Assembly: GCA_030549495.1 (NCBI GenBank)
Contig: JAUIRK010001041.1
Location: 1,178,001 to 1,242,000 of the forward strand
Source: Nectonema munidae
Lineage: Eukaryota; Nematomorpha; Nectonematoida; Nectonematidae
Direction: 5' to 3'
Length of the DNA: 64,000 bases
Numbering within the stretch: position 1 is the first letter of the stretch; every line of letters begins with the position of its first letter. The notes beneath the pieces were generated by a model. The model was not told the origin of the DNA. It did no database searches and was given only the letters and a program-made list of their open reading frames with translations. This document shows, piece after piece, positions 26,981 to 41,900 of the stretch. A program made the position numbers and the translations under genes.

Positions 26981-29900
26981 GTAATATATTATTCTGCACA
27001 GAATACCTTTTGTGCTTCTAATAACATTTTCAACAATGAACCCACTTGATTACACCTTTTTCTACCTGTTAAGGATAAATAAATGTGACACCGGTGTATC
27101 ATGAAATGTAATCGTCTGCTTAAAATTTAATTGAAAAAGGAATCGGGCGATTAATCTTCAAAATTGTGGTCCTCAAAGTGCTAACCGACTTCATTCCAGA
27201 AAAAACATATGATATTTAGTAATTTGATATAATACTACCTTAACCCATTCATCATCATCATCATCTATTTGCCCATGAGAACCTGCTCTTGATCCTAAGT
27301 AACCGGGTGTCTTCACCGAAGTCTCATCAAAAACTTTAATGATGTTAGTCATGAAAATAGGTAAATATGGAGCGAATGTTTTAAGGTAAACTGGACCAAA
27401 GACAGTTTTCGGCGGTGGGTCTAAATAGCAATGCGCCCTTTATCTAAATAGATCTCAGTAGGGTCGCTAAAAGTGTTTGCCAGGCAACGCCAGACTGTTG
27501 CGCGTGTGACGGAACCAGGATCCACACTTGACTTTGATGTGTTCTGCAAGACTAGTCGCTCAGAGCTCTAAGAGTTAACCTCTGCGACTGCTCTAAGTGC
27601 AAAAGTACTACTTCTCTGCACACATCTGCTATGCATAATTAGTTTAATATAAAACGAGCATAAAATCTGGAAATCGTCTTCTTCCTATATATAGGGATAT
27701 GTGCATAAATAGGCTACAATCAATAAATATCCAACATTTCTTGATTTTAAGATAGTGGATGACTGTAGAGACGAAACATTTAGAAGGCTACTCTGACTCC
27801 ATATAATGAGAGGCCTTCCTTTCTATTCGTTCAGGTAAAGATTCTTTGCGGTGTTTTCATCGATTGGGACACTTCAACCTCCTATGTTAAACTTTGATAA
27901 AGGAGGGTCTGGGCTGTATTAAAGACCTTGTAGCTTCAAAACAGCCATCTAAACAACCGAATTCATGCTTCCATTATAACATTATCAAATGATTTCGAAC
28001 TCTTCATAGTTGTATTATTTTTATTTCACTATTAGAATACATTTGATAATACACAGAGTATACATAAATTTTATATATATCTTTAGTTTAGAGATCCTAA
28101 ATGTTCCGTCGTAGACAGTTTTATTTTTCTGAATTCTTCTCCTACTGTAAGATTAGAAAATATAGTATATCTAATTGCTTACCCATATGATTCTAGAAAG
28201 AACAGACAACATTACGTGATTTAATATATATAATTGCATTAACCCTTAGAGACCCAACGGTACATTTTTTTCTGAAATTTGAAACTTGATTGATAATGTC
28301 ACACATTCTTGCAGCCTAATTAGGAAATTTAATATATGTATAAGAAACATTTGTATTAGTGGTAATCTATGCTCGCAACAATTTCCCATTGCCAAATCTG
28401 GAGTAGAGCTTGCGAACAAAAATCACAACTTTTTCCCAAGTTTGACCGACAAATCTCTTAAAATAAACACTTCATATCTTGCTTAAACAGCAAGCATGAA
28501 CTGATGCTTGTCAATATCAAGATGACATTTTATCTCTGTGCAGAGACTTGCCATTTGACCTGTCATCTTGGCATTTGTGACACAGTTCATAGCGAGTAGC
28601 GCAAAAATATTTGTATTTGTTGTCACCTTTATGCTCTATTTGAGTAAACATAGATGAGCCTTATCAAATGGAACACTGCGTTTATTTCATATCAGGCATT
28701 CAGTATATAATATAATTTTGTTTGATGAGTTCCAACGTGAGCTCCGAGTCCCTAAAATAAAAGCCGTGTCTGCACACAACATCCATGCATGTAATGGACA
28801 AGATGTTAAGCTCACGCTAATTGCTTGAAAAGCTTTCCATATTTTATTAAAAATCCTTTTATTTGAAAATTGAAGAAGAATCATTTGGCCAAATGGCTAA
28901 GCAAAAATAAAATAGCAAAACTTTTTCAGGATGTTACAAAGATTCTTACCACTGAAGTTCTATGTGAAGAATGTTACAAGAATTTAACGCTATATGGCCC
29001 AGATTGTTTTTTTTAATTGGACGCTTATTATTTTATGAGACACCGGTGTCCCATTACACCTGAAGTTGAAGCACTTTAAATGCTTATATTTTGAGAAAGT
29101 CCATTTTGAATATTTCTATACTTTTCTTAGGCGTAATATGCCAACTGAAGAAAGGAGAAACTACTTCCTCAAATATAGAAATGAGTATTACAAAAGAAAA
29201 CGACAAGTATTTAAAAATTTTGCATTTTTTCTGTCATTTTTAAAAAAAAAAAATTTTTTCAGAATGGTAGAAATCAAAATATTTCGGATAAAGATTGTGA
29301 TTCCACGTATATTTATCGCTTATCTTTACGCTTCTTTAAAATTTATTTGTATTGCTAAGAAATGTATTAATCAACTTTTAATCTCCCTCTTGGTTGTTCC
29401 CTTTTGTCCCTCTCTCAAAACGTTTATAATGAGTTTTCCAAATCTTGCTTAAACTCAATTTACACATAATTCTCAACATTTTCATTTCATTGATAATATT
29501 CCACCACTGAAATTAAAATTGATTATAGCATTTCAAGTTCAAGCGAAATGTTTTTAAGTTCAAGTGGGAATTAAAAATTGATTTTTTATAGAGATAAGGA
29601 TAAACATTGTATTACACATCTGTTACAATTAAGAGGTGGAGGGAGCGAATATTCTTGAAATTTTGTCTTCCTATTTAAATTATTATTTATGTTACTTTAT
29701 TTTCTTTTTAATTCTATCGTAAGTTAATTTGTTTTCCAATAATTTTTTAAATACTAATTTTAAAAATACAAATATTCCAACTTAAAAAATTTATAAATAA
29801 AATTTTCATAGAAAAATCATTTTTTCATTTATTCGTTATTATCGCTCCGAAAACAACTTTCAGAAAATTCCCGATAATGATTAGGCTGATTGCGTCGTAA

Positions 29901-32900
29901 CTGGAATAAATGAAAATACCCTTACGATTGTATTGGATGGTTTGATGAAGCTAAAAGAAATATGTAGTTAGCATTAAATGAATATGTTTTCTAATTTTTT
30001 AAATCAGTAATAAATGTTCTTTTAAAAAGAACATTTTAATGTGCATTTTTTTAATTTTTTGTTTGAAACTAAATAATTTGTTAAATAAGTTGAATTTCAA
30101 GTTCTTCAATTTTTATTTCAGAACTCTAATTTATAACAGACTTGTAATACAATGTTTAATCTCTCGATAGAAGATCAACCATTTTCCAAGTCAATAAAAA
30201 ATACCAATATTTATTAAAGTAGTTATAAATTAAAAAAATTTAAGTGGAACGTAAAGATGAAAAAATTGCCTTAATACTTAAAAACATTTCACTTAAATTT
30301 GAAAACAATCATTTGAAGTTGAAATGCTATATCTTCAATATTGGGTTTGGTGGTACGCTTGGTCTAGCCGCGATTCGTCTAATACGTCATTTAACGTCGA
30401 AAACTAATTTTTACAATTTTTATATATTTTCACTAAATTTTATAGCTTATCAATTTAAGTTTTTAATTTATAATCTATCTTTTCTAAAGTTATCTAACTA
30501 TTATTTCTTTGTTGTTGTTGTTGTTAGCCCCTAGATTATACTATCTTTATATGAGTATAATCTATCAGTTCAAAACAAAGCTTTGTTTAAACTGACAAAA
30601 TATTTCTATAAAAGCAAGTACTCTCAGGGAAAAGTGTAGAATCTTGTTACACTTTCGTAGCAGCAGCAGCGATAAACCAGTGTAATTTCAGCCAACCCGC
30701 AAAAATCAACCAATCGGATGGCTTTTTGCAGGCTTCTACATATGGCTAGATTATTTCTTTCATTTTGAATTATGCAAAATTTAACTTTTTTCTTATTATT
30801 AGCTTAAGATTAGATGAATTTATTTTTTCTCATTATTTAATAAATCTTAGTTTTGAAAAATGTTTTGCAACTTTATTTTATAGACATTCACACCAAAATA
30901 AAAATATTTAAAAAATTCATTTTAATAGTTATAAAGTATAAAAGGCATAAAGTAGATATTTGACCAATTGTCGTTGGACCAATCGTACCTTTGGGCAAGT
31001 TTTAGACCAATTGCTATTAGGCGGATCATCTGAAAGCGTCAATATTTGTATTATTATTTTCAAAATTTTTATATTGACTATTTTTATAAGGAAAGTCAAT
31101 CTAAAAGACGACGAAGCAATTTTAAATCATGTTTATCAGGTATTTATGCTTAATTACATTTCTAAAAGCTTATAACTAACATATGTGTCGTGAATAATAA
31201 AAAATATTGATAAGACGCCACCCATCATATACACGTGCCGCTTGGGGATTAAAAAGCAAAAAAGTTCCCCTAAACAGTTTTTCCTGCCTGACTTTTACTA
31301 ACAAACCGAGAAAAATATTTTTCATTCTTATACACTTTTTTGAAGTTTATTAGTAAAATATATTAATAAGAAAATTTTTAAATTGTAGGAAATTTCGGAA
31401 ACAGATATTTAATACCGAGAAATCCTGGAAAGTAAAAGAAAACTTTATAATATTTAATCTTCACTGAGGAAAATATAATTAGTAAATGTTACTAAGGGAA
31501 TTTACCTACTTCTTTTGCACATATTCACCCCTCTTGTGGAAAATCAATAATACTACTCTTTAGTAAACATTATCGAAAAATATCATTCATATAGTTCCTA
31601 TCAATTACTGGAAAAGTATAGCAATCTACAAATAGCGGAAACAAAACATTAAATGAGATTTATGCCACTTTTAACATAATCAATTTTTCAAACTTTTATT
31701 CTGTCGTTTTATATTAGGCTTGTATACCTTTCTTTAACTTAATACATTTTTATATTGAAATAAAGAGTTTTTGTGTTGAATATTTGTTATAAAACAAGCT
31801 TTGTTAAATACAGTTATATGTAAAAGTAGTTCTTTATTTTAATTGGAAAACGAAACTAAGTATTTATTAACCTAATTCTCTACATCTAATTCTGATCTGT
31901 AGGTATCTTATGGACAAGTTAGTTTCCTAATTTAATTACTAAATAAAATAATCATTTTCTCTGTCTTATAAAATAGTACAGACTATTTTGAACTTCACCA
32001 CTCTAGTCGCCTTATGTCTAAAAAGCACCTCTTTTAATCCACATAACAAGGCCCCACTTATTTTTCAAATATTCCTCAACCCTATATAACTAATGAATTT
32101 TCTCCGAAGATAGAACACAAACATAGCTATACGTAAATAGAATATGTTTTATCTTAATTGCTTGTAGCGTGTATCCATCTCTCATTGCAAAAGATTAATT
32201 AAACAAAACTCAAAGATTACTTTCAAATATTACAAGTTGTAGACTCAAAGAAATCAACATTTCACAGCAACTATAGAAAGTCCTAGTTTACTTATATTGA
32301 CTGTCTTAGAGCACACGACAGGGAAGCGACTAATATAAAACTACCTCAAAATTATGTAATCGTCCGCATCATTCAACAATGACAGTGAGATCAGATGTGC
32401 TAAATTATATTTTTATCAACCAACATGGAAACAGTCTATAAAATATCAAATTTCTCTTCATCCAAAAATTAATCCTATTTTTCAAATTCAAAACATTTTT
32501 ATGTAAAGATAGGATTCCCCAAAATTTGAATCTTGAAGCACTTTATCAAAAAAGAATGTTTTACTTTTATAGTTTTTTCCACAATTTAACCCTTTTTTGT
32601 ATAAAAAATCAATGAAAATAGACAGTCTTTTTTCTTCAAAAGTATTCATCTGTATAGATGAAATTATTATTCAGTATGAAATCAAATATATTTTTTAACA
32701 TTATTTTAAATTGTTTACTTATATTTTTTTGTATTATAGAACAATGTTGATTTTTTGGATATTTCTCAAAAGGCCTTGATGTCTAGGAATGATATCGACA
32801 TAGAGTCGTATCTGCAAAAGTATTTTTTTTATTTCCTCGTTCTCAAAAATTCAGAAATGTGTTTTCCATATTCATACTTCATACGATCTAAACCATTTTT

Positions 32901-35900
32901 TATTTCTGATGCTTTTAAAACTTCAATGTGTTTTTCAAATATTTTTATTGCACTCTCTTGATCTTATCATTTTATGATTTTTCAAATGAGGATCCTCCTT
33001 TTTTCAAATATTTCAATCGTATTGGCTATTTCAATTCTTCGAAATATACAAGTGTTCTGAAATATTGAATACGCATGGTGATTGGTGAGCTTTTAAAATC
33101 TATAACTTTCAACTTTTGCTTTAAATTTCGCCTAACCATACAATTTGCCTATTACATATAAAATTTTAATTTTTATGTCTAAAATTTTGCTTGAAAATCA
33201 ATAATAATAATAATAATCAATTGCTTCCGATTTTTGACAATTTCTTTTAATAAATTGCTATTTTAAAGAGCTAATACTTTACACTTTTATTTCAAATATT
33301 TTGCGCTACTTGTGCGTCTACAAAAAAATTCATGAGCTAAAATTAACAGAGAACAGTTTAAAGCAATGCTTCCTTCTTACGCACTGCTGCACCTTTATTA
33401 TTTTTGAAAGTTAACCGCACCCATGTGGTAAAATCTAAATTGAAAACAAAGAATAATATTCCATTAAAAGTCTTTGCATAAATATACCCTAAGAAAATAA
33501 GTATAAAAAAGCATTGCACACAACAAAATACAATATTGTAGGGGGCTGAGGGCTGGTTAGATACAGGGTTTCGATAACTCAAGGTCTCTGGTTCGATCCC
33601 GTAACAAGCGGCTCAATTGTGCCTTTTCGATGAAAACACCCCACGATACCTTTACCATTATATTAGTAAAAATTATATAGGAAAGTAATACAAATGTATA
33701 AATTGAAATAAAAAATATATATATATATTTTAGTATTGATTTTGCGATTTAAATTAACTCTAATTTCTTTGATTTTACTTTTATTTCCAAAATTTTGAGA
33801 ACATTAAAAACTAGTTGCACTTATTGAGATCTATCATGATTCGTAAAATAGACAACTGTGGTGGCAAATTCTTCCTATTTTATTATATAATGCTTACTAT
33901 AATAAAGAGTATTTCGTGTATCGTAAATAATAAATATATTTGCCAGCACTCTTAACCTTTTTATGGAGGCTTAAAAGATTTTTTTTCTTCAAGCTTAAAC
34001 ATTTGACTCCATTGATATAAGCTTTAAATCTAAAACAAAAACAGCTTTGACTAACTATGTTAATGTCTGAACTAAAGGCATTCTTCTTTTATTTCAAATT
34101 TAATTTTATATAAAACTTCTATAATGTATAGAGCACTTCTCTCTTCTAAATCTGCATGTTGTTGGGTGACCACTGAATGCGCTAAGTTTGATTTTTCAAA
34201 AAGGAAAGTATATTTTTAATCAAGAAAAATCAGAATCCGTCAAAATTTTGTTATGGTCCCATTAACGTAACCAGAAATTTTTATTCGGAGGGGCCAAATG
34301 ACAATGTCGGATTACTTTATATGTTCACCTAATACTGGCTTTGTCTAAAATTATAGTATTAAATACAGCTCATAACAACTCTTCTCTTTATGCTTTTGAG
34401 CTCCTTTCTCTACTTGCCTACTTCTATTTCGTTGCTAAGATTTCTGATTTTATCATGGTATATATTTCTTATTTTCGTTTTTGCATCTAATTACATACAG
34501 AAGAGCCATCTTAATAAAATTAAACAATTTGATTGTCGCCGTCAGTGATATCATTGATTATTCTATAATTTCATTTTAATATATAAATTTCAATTTTTGA
34601 TGAGGGCCCCATAACTTAGGTGGAGGGACCTGGCATCAAGTACCCCATACGTGACTGGTCCCATCACTAATAGACATATATGCATGCATGTTGTGCGTAA
34701 GTTCCGTGAATAGTATATCTCTTAGCATGAACAAACAAAAAACTTAAATTTAATATATTAATTTTTTTAATATAAATTTCATTTTTTTATTATTTTTAAT
34801 TTTTATATGCAAGTTATTGTAAGGACCTTAGTTTATCTCTGTTTCTATTAAGTGAAGTTTCTTTTTTCCTCTAATTTACTTTTCAAAATGTTTAGGCTAC
34901 AAGGTATTGAGCATAGAAAAAAGAATTTTACTTATCACAGAATAATGCTTGAACTCGCAAAAATTCTTGATTCTTCTCAAATCGAAAATCTTCCAACACA
35001 TTTAAAAGAAGTGATTCGCAAAAAAAAGCACAATCTCATTGTCAGAAGGAATATGTAAGTTTCACTCAGATTCAAGATACTTTTGCATTGCATATGTTGA
35101 ACTACGCTCGAAAGTTGTTATAAACAACTTGAAATATTGAATTTATTGATGCTTATATAACAGAACCCTGCAGGGACCGCTAACTTTCTGATTCCCCCAG
35201 GGATTGCCATTCCCCATGGGAAGGTTTTAACCCCGTTATCGGGGAATTGATAGAAAATTTAATATATATTCTGCAAATATATACATTATTTACAAAATTT
35301 TCATGATCTTTTTGTAAATATATACATTATTTACTTTTCGACATGATTTCAAAGTATGAAATGATACTGAAAAAAATTTTGGGTTCGGTTGCACGAAATC
35401 TATGAAATTGGAATTTATTTAGTTTCATATGGTCTCACTAATCAATGAGTCCCTATACTTTTCTATGGAAATCGCCATTTTTTCACTATTCAGTGCTTCG
35501 TCGAAAAAAATGGTGGCTTGTTTAAGCTTCTTTTCCTTTTCCTCTGATGTAATGTTCCTAATTATTCTTATAAGGCTTTCCAAATAGGTTTTAAAAAATT
35601 ACAAAATATATATTTTCAGAATTATATCTTAAGAAAATAATACCGGCAAACAACTCTCAATCAGAAAGATTGTTCAGCTCCGGTTCAAATATTGTAAACA
35701 GTAAACGAAGTAGCTTGAATCCAGAAAAAGTTCAAAAGTTAATCTCTGTTGGGCAAAATAATAAATCATTTAAAAATTGGCTTTATATTCCAATTTTCGC
35801 AACTTCAAGCCACAGTTTTACATGTTAAAATCACCTATCAAAGGCACGATTACACTCACATTTAGCCATATATGAAAGCGTACTCATTAAGCCAGCAGTA

Positions 35901-38900
35901 CCATAAAGTAGCTGGGGCACGTAATTTCCACTACTTAACAATGTAAAAACTTTTAGGAGGAAAAGTGTAGAAAATAACTATCTGACATTTTATTTTTTAA
36001 ATTTTGCATTTATTTCATATCATTTTCATTCAAATGCTACTGTCTTAAAAACATTTTCAATTTCCTCGGTTTAATAATAATTAAGTATGCCCAGTATGGA
36101 ATTATTTTTCTTAATTTCCAAATACGCGGATTCCTGGATAAAATGGTGGTTGTTGCGTGAAGAACACACAAAATGAGGATGGACAAAATGTCGGCAATCT
36201 CTTGAAGAGGACCTAATGTTAACCCTAAGAATGATGATGATAATAATAATAATAATATGAATAATGGAAATAAAATTAGTAACTTTTTAGGAGATATGCA
36301 TGATTGGAATGAAAGGAAAAAATATAAATATATACAAAATGCAAATAAGTAGTGCATATATATTTATGAGAACGTTTAAAACTAAATTTAAAAATATATA
36401 TACAAATAGTTAAATGCTGAACACATCAAGAGAGTATACAAACTGTTTTTGAATACACGGAGACGGTTTTTGAGATCTAATGTAGATTGTTTTAAAGATT
36501 ATTGCAAATCTTTCCATTATTTTTTGTTTGTTATACACAATTTACAAGAGGAACCGAAAATGAGCGAAGGCCATCTTGTCAATAGAATAAGTGAACATTT
36601 CATTCTCAGTACTATTGGTATTGCTTTATATAAAAGTGTGTGTCTATTGATTTGTGGAAAAAGGCGTACAAATCAGCGTTACAAATTTAAAAGCAATAAC
36701 ACACATCGCCTTATATCGAGGAAGAAGTGTCTTTTTTAATTCCACCTTTCATCATTTAAAAATATTGTAACATCTCGTTGTTTAATTAAAGTGGGTTAAC
36801 TCAAATGGCCTCTTAACCAATGAGCTAATCAGAAAATTGAGTCCGCTCGTGGGACGAGATAATTTTTAAGAGGTGGTGAAAGAATTTTATATCACGTAAC
36901 AATAAAAAAATATTTTCCTCACAGTGCTATTCTCTAGTGGGTGGCGTTGCGTTGGCCCTTAGTTCTGTCTATTCTCTTAACTCAAACTCCAGTAAAGCCT
37001 CCCAATATTCAATATGGCTATGCTGAAAGCCAATTGTAAATGGAGTTTTTCAAAGTCCAAGTTTGGCTCAACCCTTTGACGACCAGCCAAAAATGAAAAC
37101 CATCCTTTTAAAACTACATTTGGTTTTAAAAATGCTGCTCATCGATCCGATCAAATCTAAATTGAGGTATATTTCATGATTAAATTAGTCAATATAGCCT
37201 GACTCAAAGCTTATGAAAGGATATCTATCACAACTCAAACACACTGCCAGGCATCTTAGGTTGCACTTTTATTTGAATAATATTTTACATCATTGAAATT
37301 TCTTTGCTAGTTAATGATCACCGTTACATTTTTTGGCTTATTCTTTATTCCTCATCTTATCTCGTTTAACGTTATGGTGATAGGAATCCGAAAACAAACT
37401 GCTGATATGTACTCACAACAGCAACGTTCTTGTCTTATTTTTATTCATGTGTCAGAATATTTAAACTAAATTTTTTTATAAAAATACTCTTGATTGCTTC
37501 TTTCAATGTATGCCTCCACTGTTTTTAAAGTATGAATAACCTACTCAGCTATTTTTATTTTAGTCAAAAATTTGAAGATAAATTCTCTTTTGACATATGT
37601 TGATGTGTTTAGCAGGGGCAGATAACCACAACTCATGGGGGAGGCGAACTTGGCTATCGTGCAACCAACTGTTCACTTTAAAATATTATCATTTTATATT
37701 TATCAATTAACGCGTTAACATTTCTCTCTCGACTTTTAAAACATTGGATTTTCTTTGCATTAAGAATCGTCTTAAAAACAACTCTTGGATAACTCGAACT
37801 TTAGATTTGGAATAAGATTTTCAATTGTCATATACATAACAAAATTTTACTATGTTTATATGCGCACATATATACTATCGATTTTTTTTATATGATTTGA
37901 CTCTCAAAGCTTAAACGACCCATTGTGATCAAGTATTTTCTTGATTTTAACATTTTTAGAAAGCAATTAACTTTGGAACAAAAAAAGGCGTATTTTAGAA
38001 TCAAACACAAAGAATATTATAAAAAAGTCAGAGAATTGGATAAAGTATCTTCATTTTTTAATTTAATTGCTTATAAAGGGATTTATTTTGTTTGCAGAAA
38101 ATAGAAGATACAATAGTGTATTCTCCTGCCTTGCCTGACCTGGCTTTTGAAATTAAAGAGCCTTTCCAAAAAATCTTTGCCAATATACTGCTTATAACAG
38201 AATTTTTACACACATTTTCTTCCATATTAATTACTTTTTTTCCTTCTGAATTGGAAAGTGATTGCTCCAACAAAAAGTCTCAAACTTCATTCAAATTTCC
38301 AGATGCATTCTACTTACTAAATATCATATCAGCACCCCAGTGTATTATTAAGAAATCGTCATACACAAAGAAAGAACGATTAGAAAATGATATTGTTAAA
38401 ATTTATAAAGTTTTTATTCCATTGATAGGCACAATACTTCATGACCACATGGCAAAGGTAACACGATTAGATAACTTTATTTTTGATTGAAATAACTTTG
38501 GTGTACAAAACAAATAGAAAATACTTACCATGATAAATTTTATGTAAAGCTAATCAAAATATGTCATATTTAGTGATGATTTTTTTTTTGACAATTTAAC
38601 CAAAATGTACTCAATCAGAAAGACAATTTTCAATTGCTTATATGTTTCTTCCACCAAATTGTGAACAACACTTGCCCCTTGTATAGCCCGAGTCTTTTTT
38701 TCAAAATTTATTAAGGATATATGATTGATATCGCGGTTCCTAAAATTAAATTTTCTCCAACACAAATTCCTGTATTTGGTAGAAATTTTTTTTATTGATA
38801 TATTTGCTAGTAACAATAATCTGAATTTGTTTAAAAGAGACGATGCGTCTCCATTCGACATATAATAGGGAAAAAAATAAGAAAGCAAAACCTTTTGCAA

Positions 38901-41900
38901 AAACTTCATTTATATTCCACTTTTTGTGAATATGAGCACCATGGAGTTTGAAATATAAATAAAGTTTTGTAGCCTGAATTTAGTTAGCAGAGAAGATAGG
39001 CGTTATAACTTATAACACGATACACTCTGGTCTACCTCGTGCAAAAAGTTTCGTAACTTGGTCTCGTCTTTCAGCCAGCCCCGCAGAGTGGATTCTGAGA
39101 TAGCAGTCTCATGTGGTATTTTGGCTTGTGATTCACCGAGCTTGTAATCAACACTGCAGGCTTTTCCTTTAGGCATGATGCAGATCCGTTAGTTTAGTCT
39201 ATCAGAGAGGAACTGATATGTCTATTTACCAGATGAGCTTCCATACATATAAATTAATTGCAGTTAACAAGTTTTCGTAGGATTTACGATCGAAAATTCT
39301 CACATCGTATCGTAACGAAACTGCATATGAAAATTGGCATGTTTGATGATACACTATTGTTCACTTCAAACAAACTATCGCCAACAGTTATACTTATCTG
39401 CAGTTCAAAATAGACTTGCTTCATGTGTTTAATCATGTACAACCTTCAAAAAACGGGAGCCAAGGCTCACCGCGTTATAAACGATTTCCGAGTATAACGA
39501 TGCGCGTTATAACGGTTATTGACTGTATTTGAAGAATATCTATTTTTGGGGATGCATTAGCGCATTTGATGCCAAAAAGCAGTGGAAAATAAAATTCAAT
39601 GTAAAAGATAGGCAGCCGTTTTGTTTTCAAAAATCTAGGCCGTTAAGGGTTTTTTAATCAAGAAATTGTCTGAATCCTTTAAAAAGAAGGTGTAAATCGA
39701 AATGGGTTAGTCCGACAAACTTAAGACAGTTTGTGTATCTGTGTAAAGATTCGCTATTTGCTTAAAATTTATATTCCCAGATTTCTAAATGAACTCTCAT
39801 TCACTATGCGTAATGTCAAATTTATTGCCTTTTTTCTATTCTATTAATCTTATTAAGGTATAAAGAAAGCATATGTTAAACCAGGCTTGGGTCCAGACGC
39901 TTAAACTTGAGAGCGTCGTGGGTGTATATTTTTGTAGCTTTCGTATTTTGTCATATATTAATATCAATGTTCTAAAAGTAAAAGTCTATTGCTTAATAGA
40001 CAATTAGAATATAGTGGGTATATATAGTAAAAATAGACATCAAGATGGTGCCGCGTTAAAACGCCCGAAAATAATAATTTGGGCATTACTATTTTTTGAA
40101 GTTTATTCTATTTGAACATTTTCAAAACGGTCGATTTGAGACGAAATGATAGTGATCAATTTGACTTGAATGATAAAAGTGATCATACAAAAATACATTA
40201 TTTCTTTGGTATAAAAACAATTAAACTAGCAATTTAAATGGAAAATCAATTTGAAACCAGAAAAGATGTGACTGATTTAAACAGGAAAACAAGAATATAA
40301 ATAATTTCTGATTTTGGTTCAAGATTTCAGGAGTAGTTTGATTCAATAAGATTGATAAATTGGGAATCTTGTATCTGTTTTTTATGCATGTGAAACAACA
40401 AAGTGTTAAATTCAACATATTCTCCGAAAAATATATAAGATAATAATTGAAAAAAAGCGTAGATACAAGAAAAAATCATAAATTTTTAAATATTTTTGTA
40501 GATTTAAGTTTCAGACGTTCTTGTACCGGTGTTTTGGTATCGGACGTTTTGGTTTCCGCCGTTTTGGTTTTCGGGCGGTTTGGTTTTCGGGTGGTTTGAC
40601 TCGAATTCATCAAGATGAATATGTGTAATAAAGCATTCATAAACATTTTCATACTCATATGAAAAATTAATTGTTAAATTCCGAAGCTGATGACTGAAGA
40701 AGCATATAGAGGAGGTACAACCGAACAAAGGACATTTGTCAAGTCCCGAGAAGAGTGAAAACATGTTCACGAGAATGATTAAAATGAATATAGTTAGTCT
40801 ATTGAAAGTGTCGACTTAGATGACCTTTTACAATTTATATTTGAAAGAATGTAATAAGTAGCGCAGGTGAAAGAGTTCTATTATCAAGTTTATTTCTTAT
40901 TCCTGAATTTATGACGAACTTAACCTTTTTTGCAACGATCCGAAAATTTGTTTTAAGTTAAATGGGGCGCATTTTTTTTTTAGCTATTTATGTCGTTTCA
41001 GAAATTAAAGTTACGCTTAGAATAAAATCAATAATATAAAATAATTTTGAAAGGCTTTAAATTTCCAAATTAACAAATGCATTCAAATTTATATGATTTA
41101 TTTTTTTGTTGCAATATAGCAACTATCAATGTACTTATATGATCATTAACGACCGATTTTAAATTTTTTGTCACTTAAGCTTGGATCTTCTTGACCCATA
41201 GATTGAGAAACAAGATAAATTAGCTGCACGACAATTGATCAATTGCGACAATTCATTGAATTTGTGTTAGGATTAATCTTGGAGTTAGCGTTGGAGAGGG
41301 GTACGTATTTCGTCAATTGTTTAGTTTATTTTAGCGGGCAAATATCCTCAACGGTAAATATCCATGTGTGCAATTGTTCTAACTCATTTTTTTCTAAAGA
41401 GAATTTTAACAAACAAAACCACGCGACCGGCTAATATATATGTATATTTGTTAGATATTGCAAATTCATCAAGTCAGAAATAAAATTCTGTAATCAAAGA
41501 ATCGAAAAATATTCTTTAAAAAATCAAAAAATATCAAGTCAGAAATAAAATTCTGTAATCAAAGAATCGAAAAATATTCTTTAAAAAATCAAAAAATATC
41601 AAACTTTAATTAAGAATTTTCCTTAAAGTATATTTTTTTAATATCTTAAAGTCGACATTACTTTGTGTATTCTCTGCAGCTGTTTTTCTAAATCATAAAT
41701 ACTTTTTTTCTTGAAGATAATGTAATTTTAATTATCACATTATGATATTAAAGCAATGTCAAAAGGATTGCAGGTGATGATAGTCAAATTTTAAAGACAT
41801 ATGTTTAGTGCCTTCTGCTTATGCGATATTTTAGCTTCGTCCTCATTTTTTACTTTCAACGATTTTGTAGTTTATTATTGAGCTTATTATATATAAGTAA

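Noticed and set aside
27420..27620. LTR retrotransposon end
   Set aside because: Higher GC suggested it, but no paired LTR, primer-binding site or gag/pol motif was found.
33541..33610. Functional tRNA gene
   Set aside because: A and B boxes are present but no closed cloverleaf with the flanks; the shared 3' tail across copies marks a SINE.
36037..36357. - strand ORF with hydrophobic Leu/Ser run
   Set aside because: Leu run comes from an (AAT)n/(GAT)n microsatellite; no membrane-protein family recognised.
38550..38909. - strand 119-codon ORF in the intron after the DDT exon
   Set aside because: AT-driven composition, no motif, no splice or family support.
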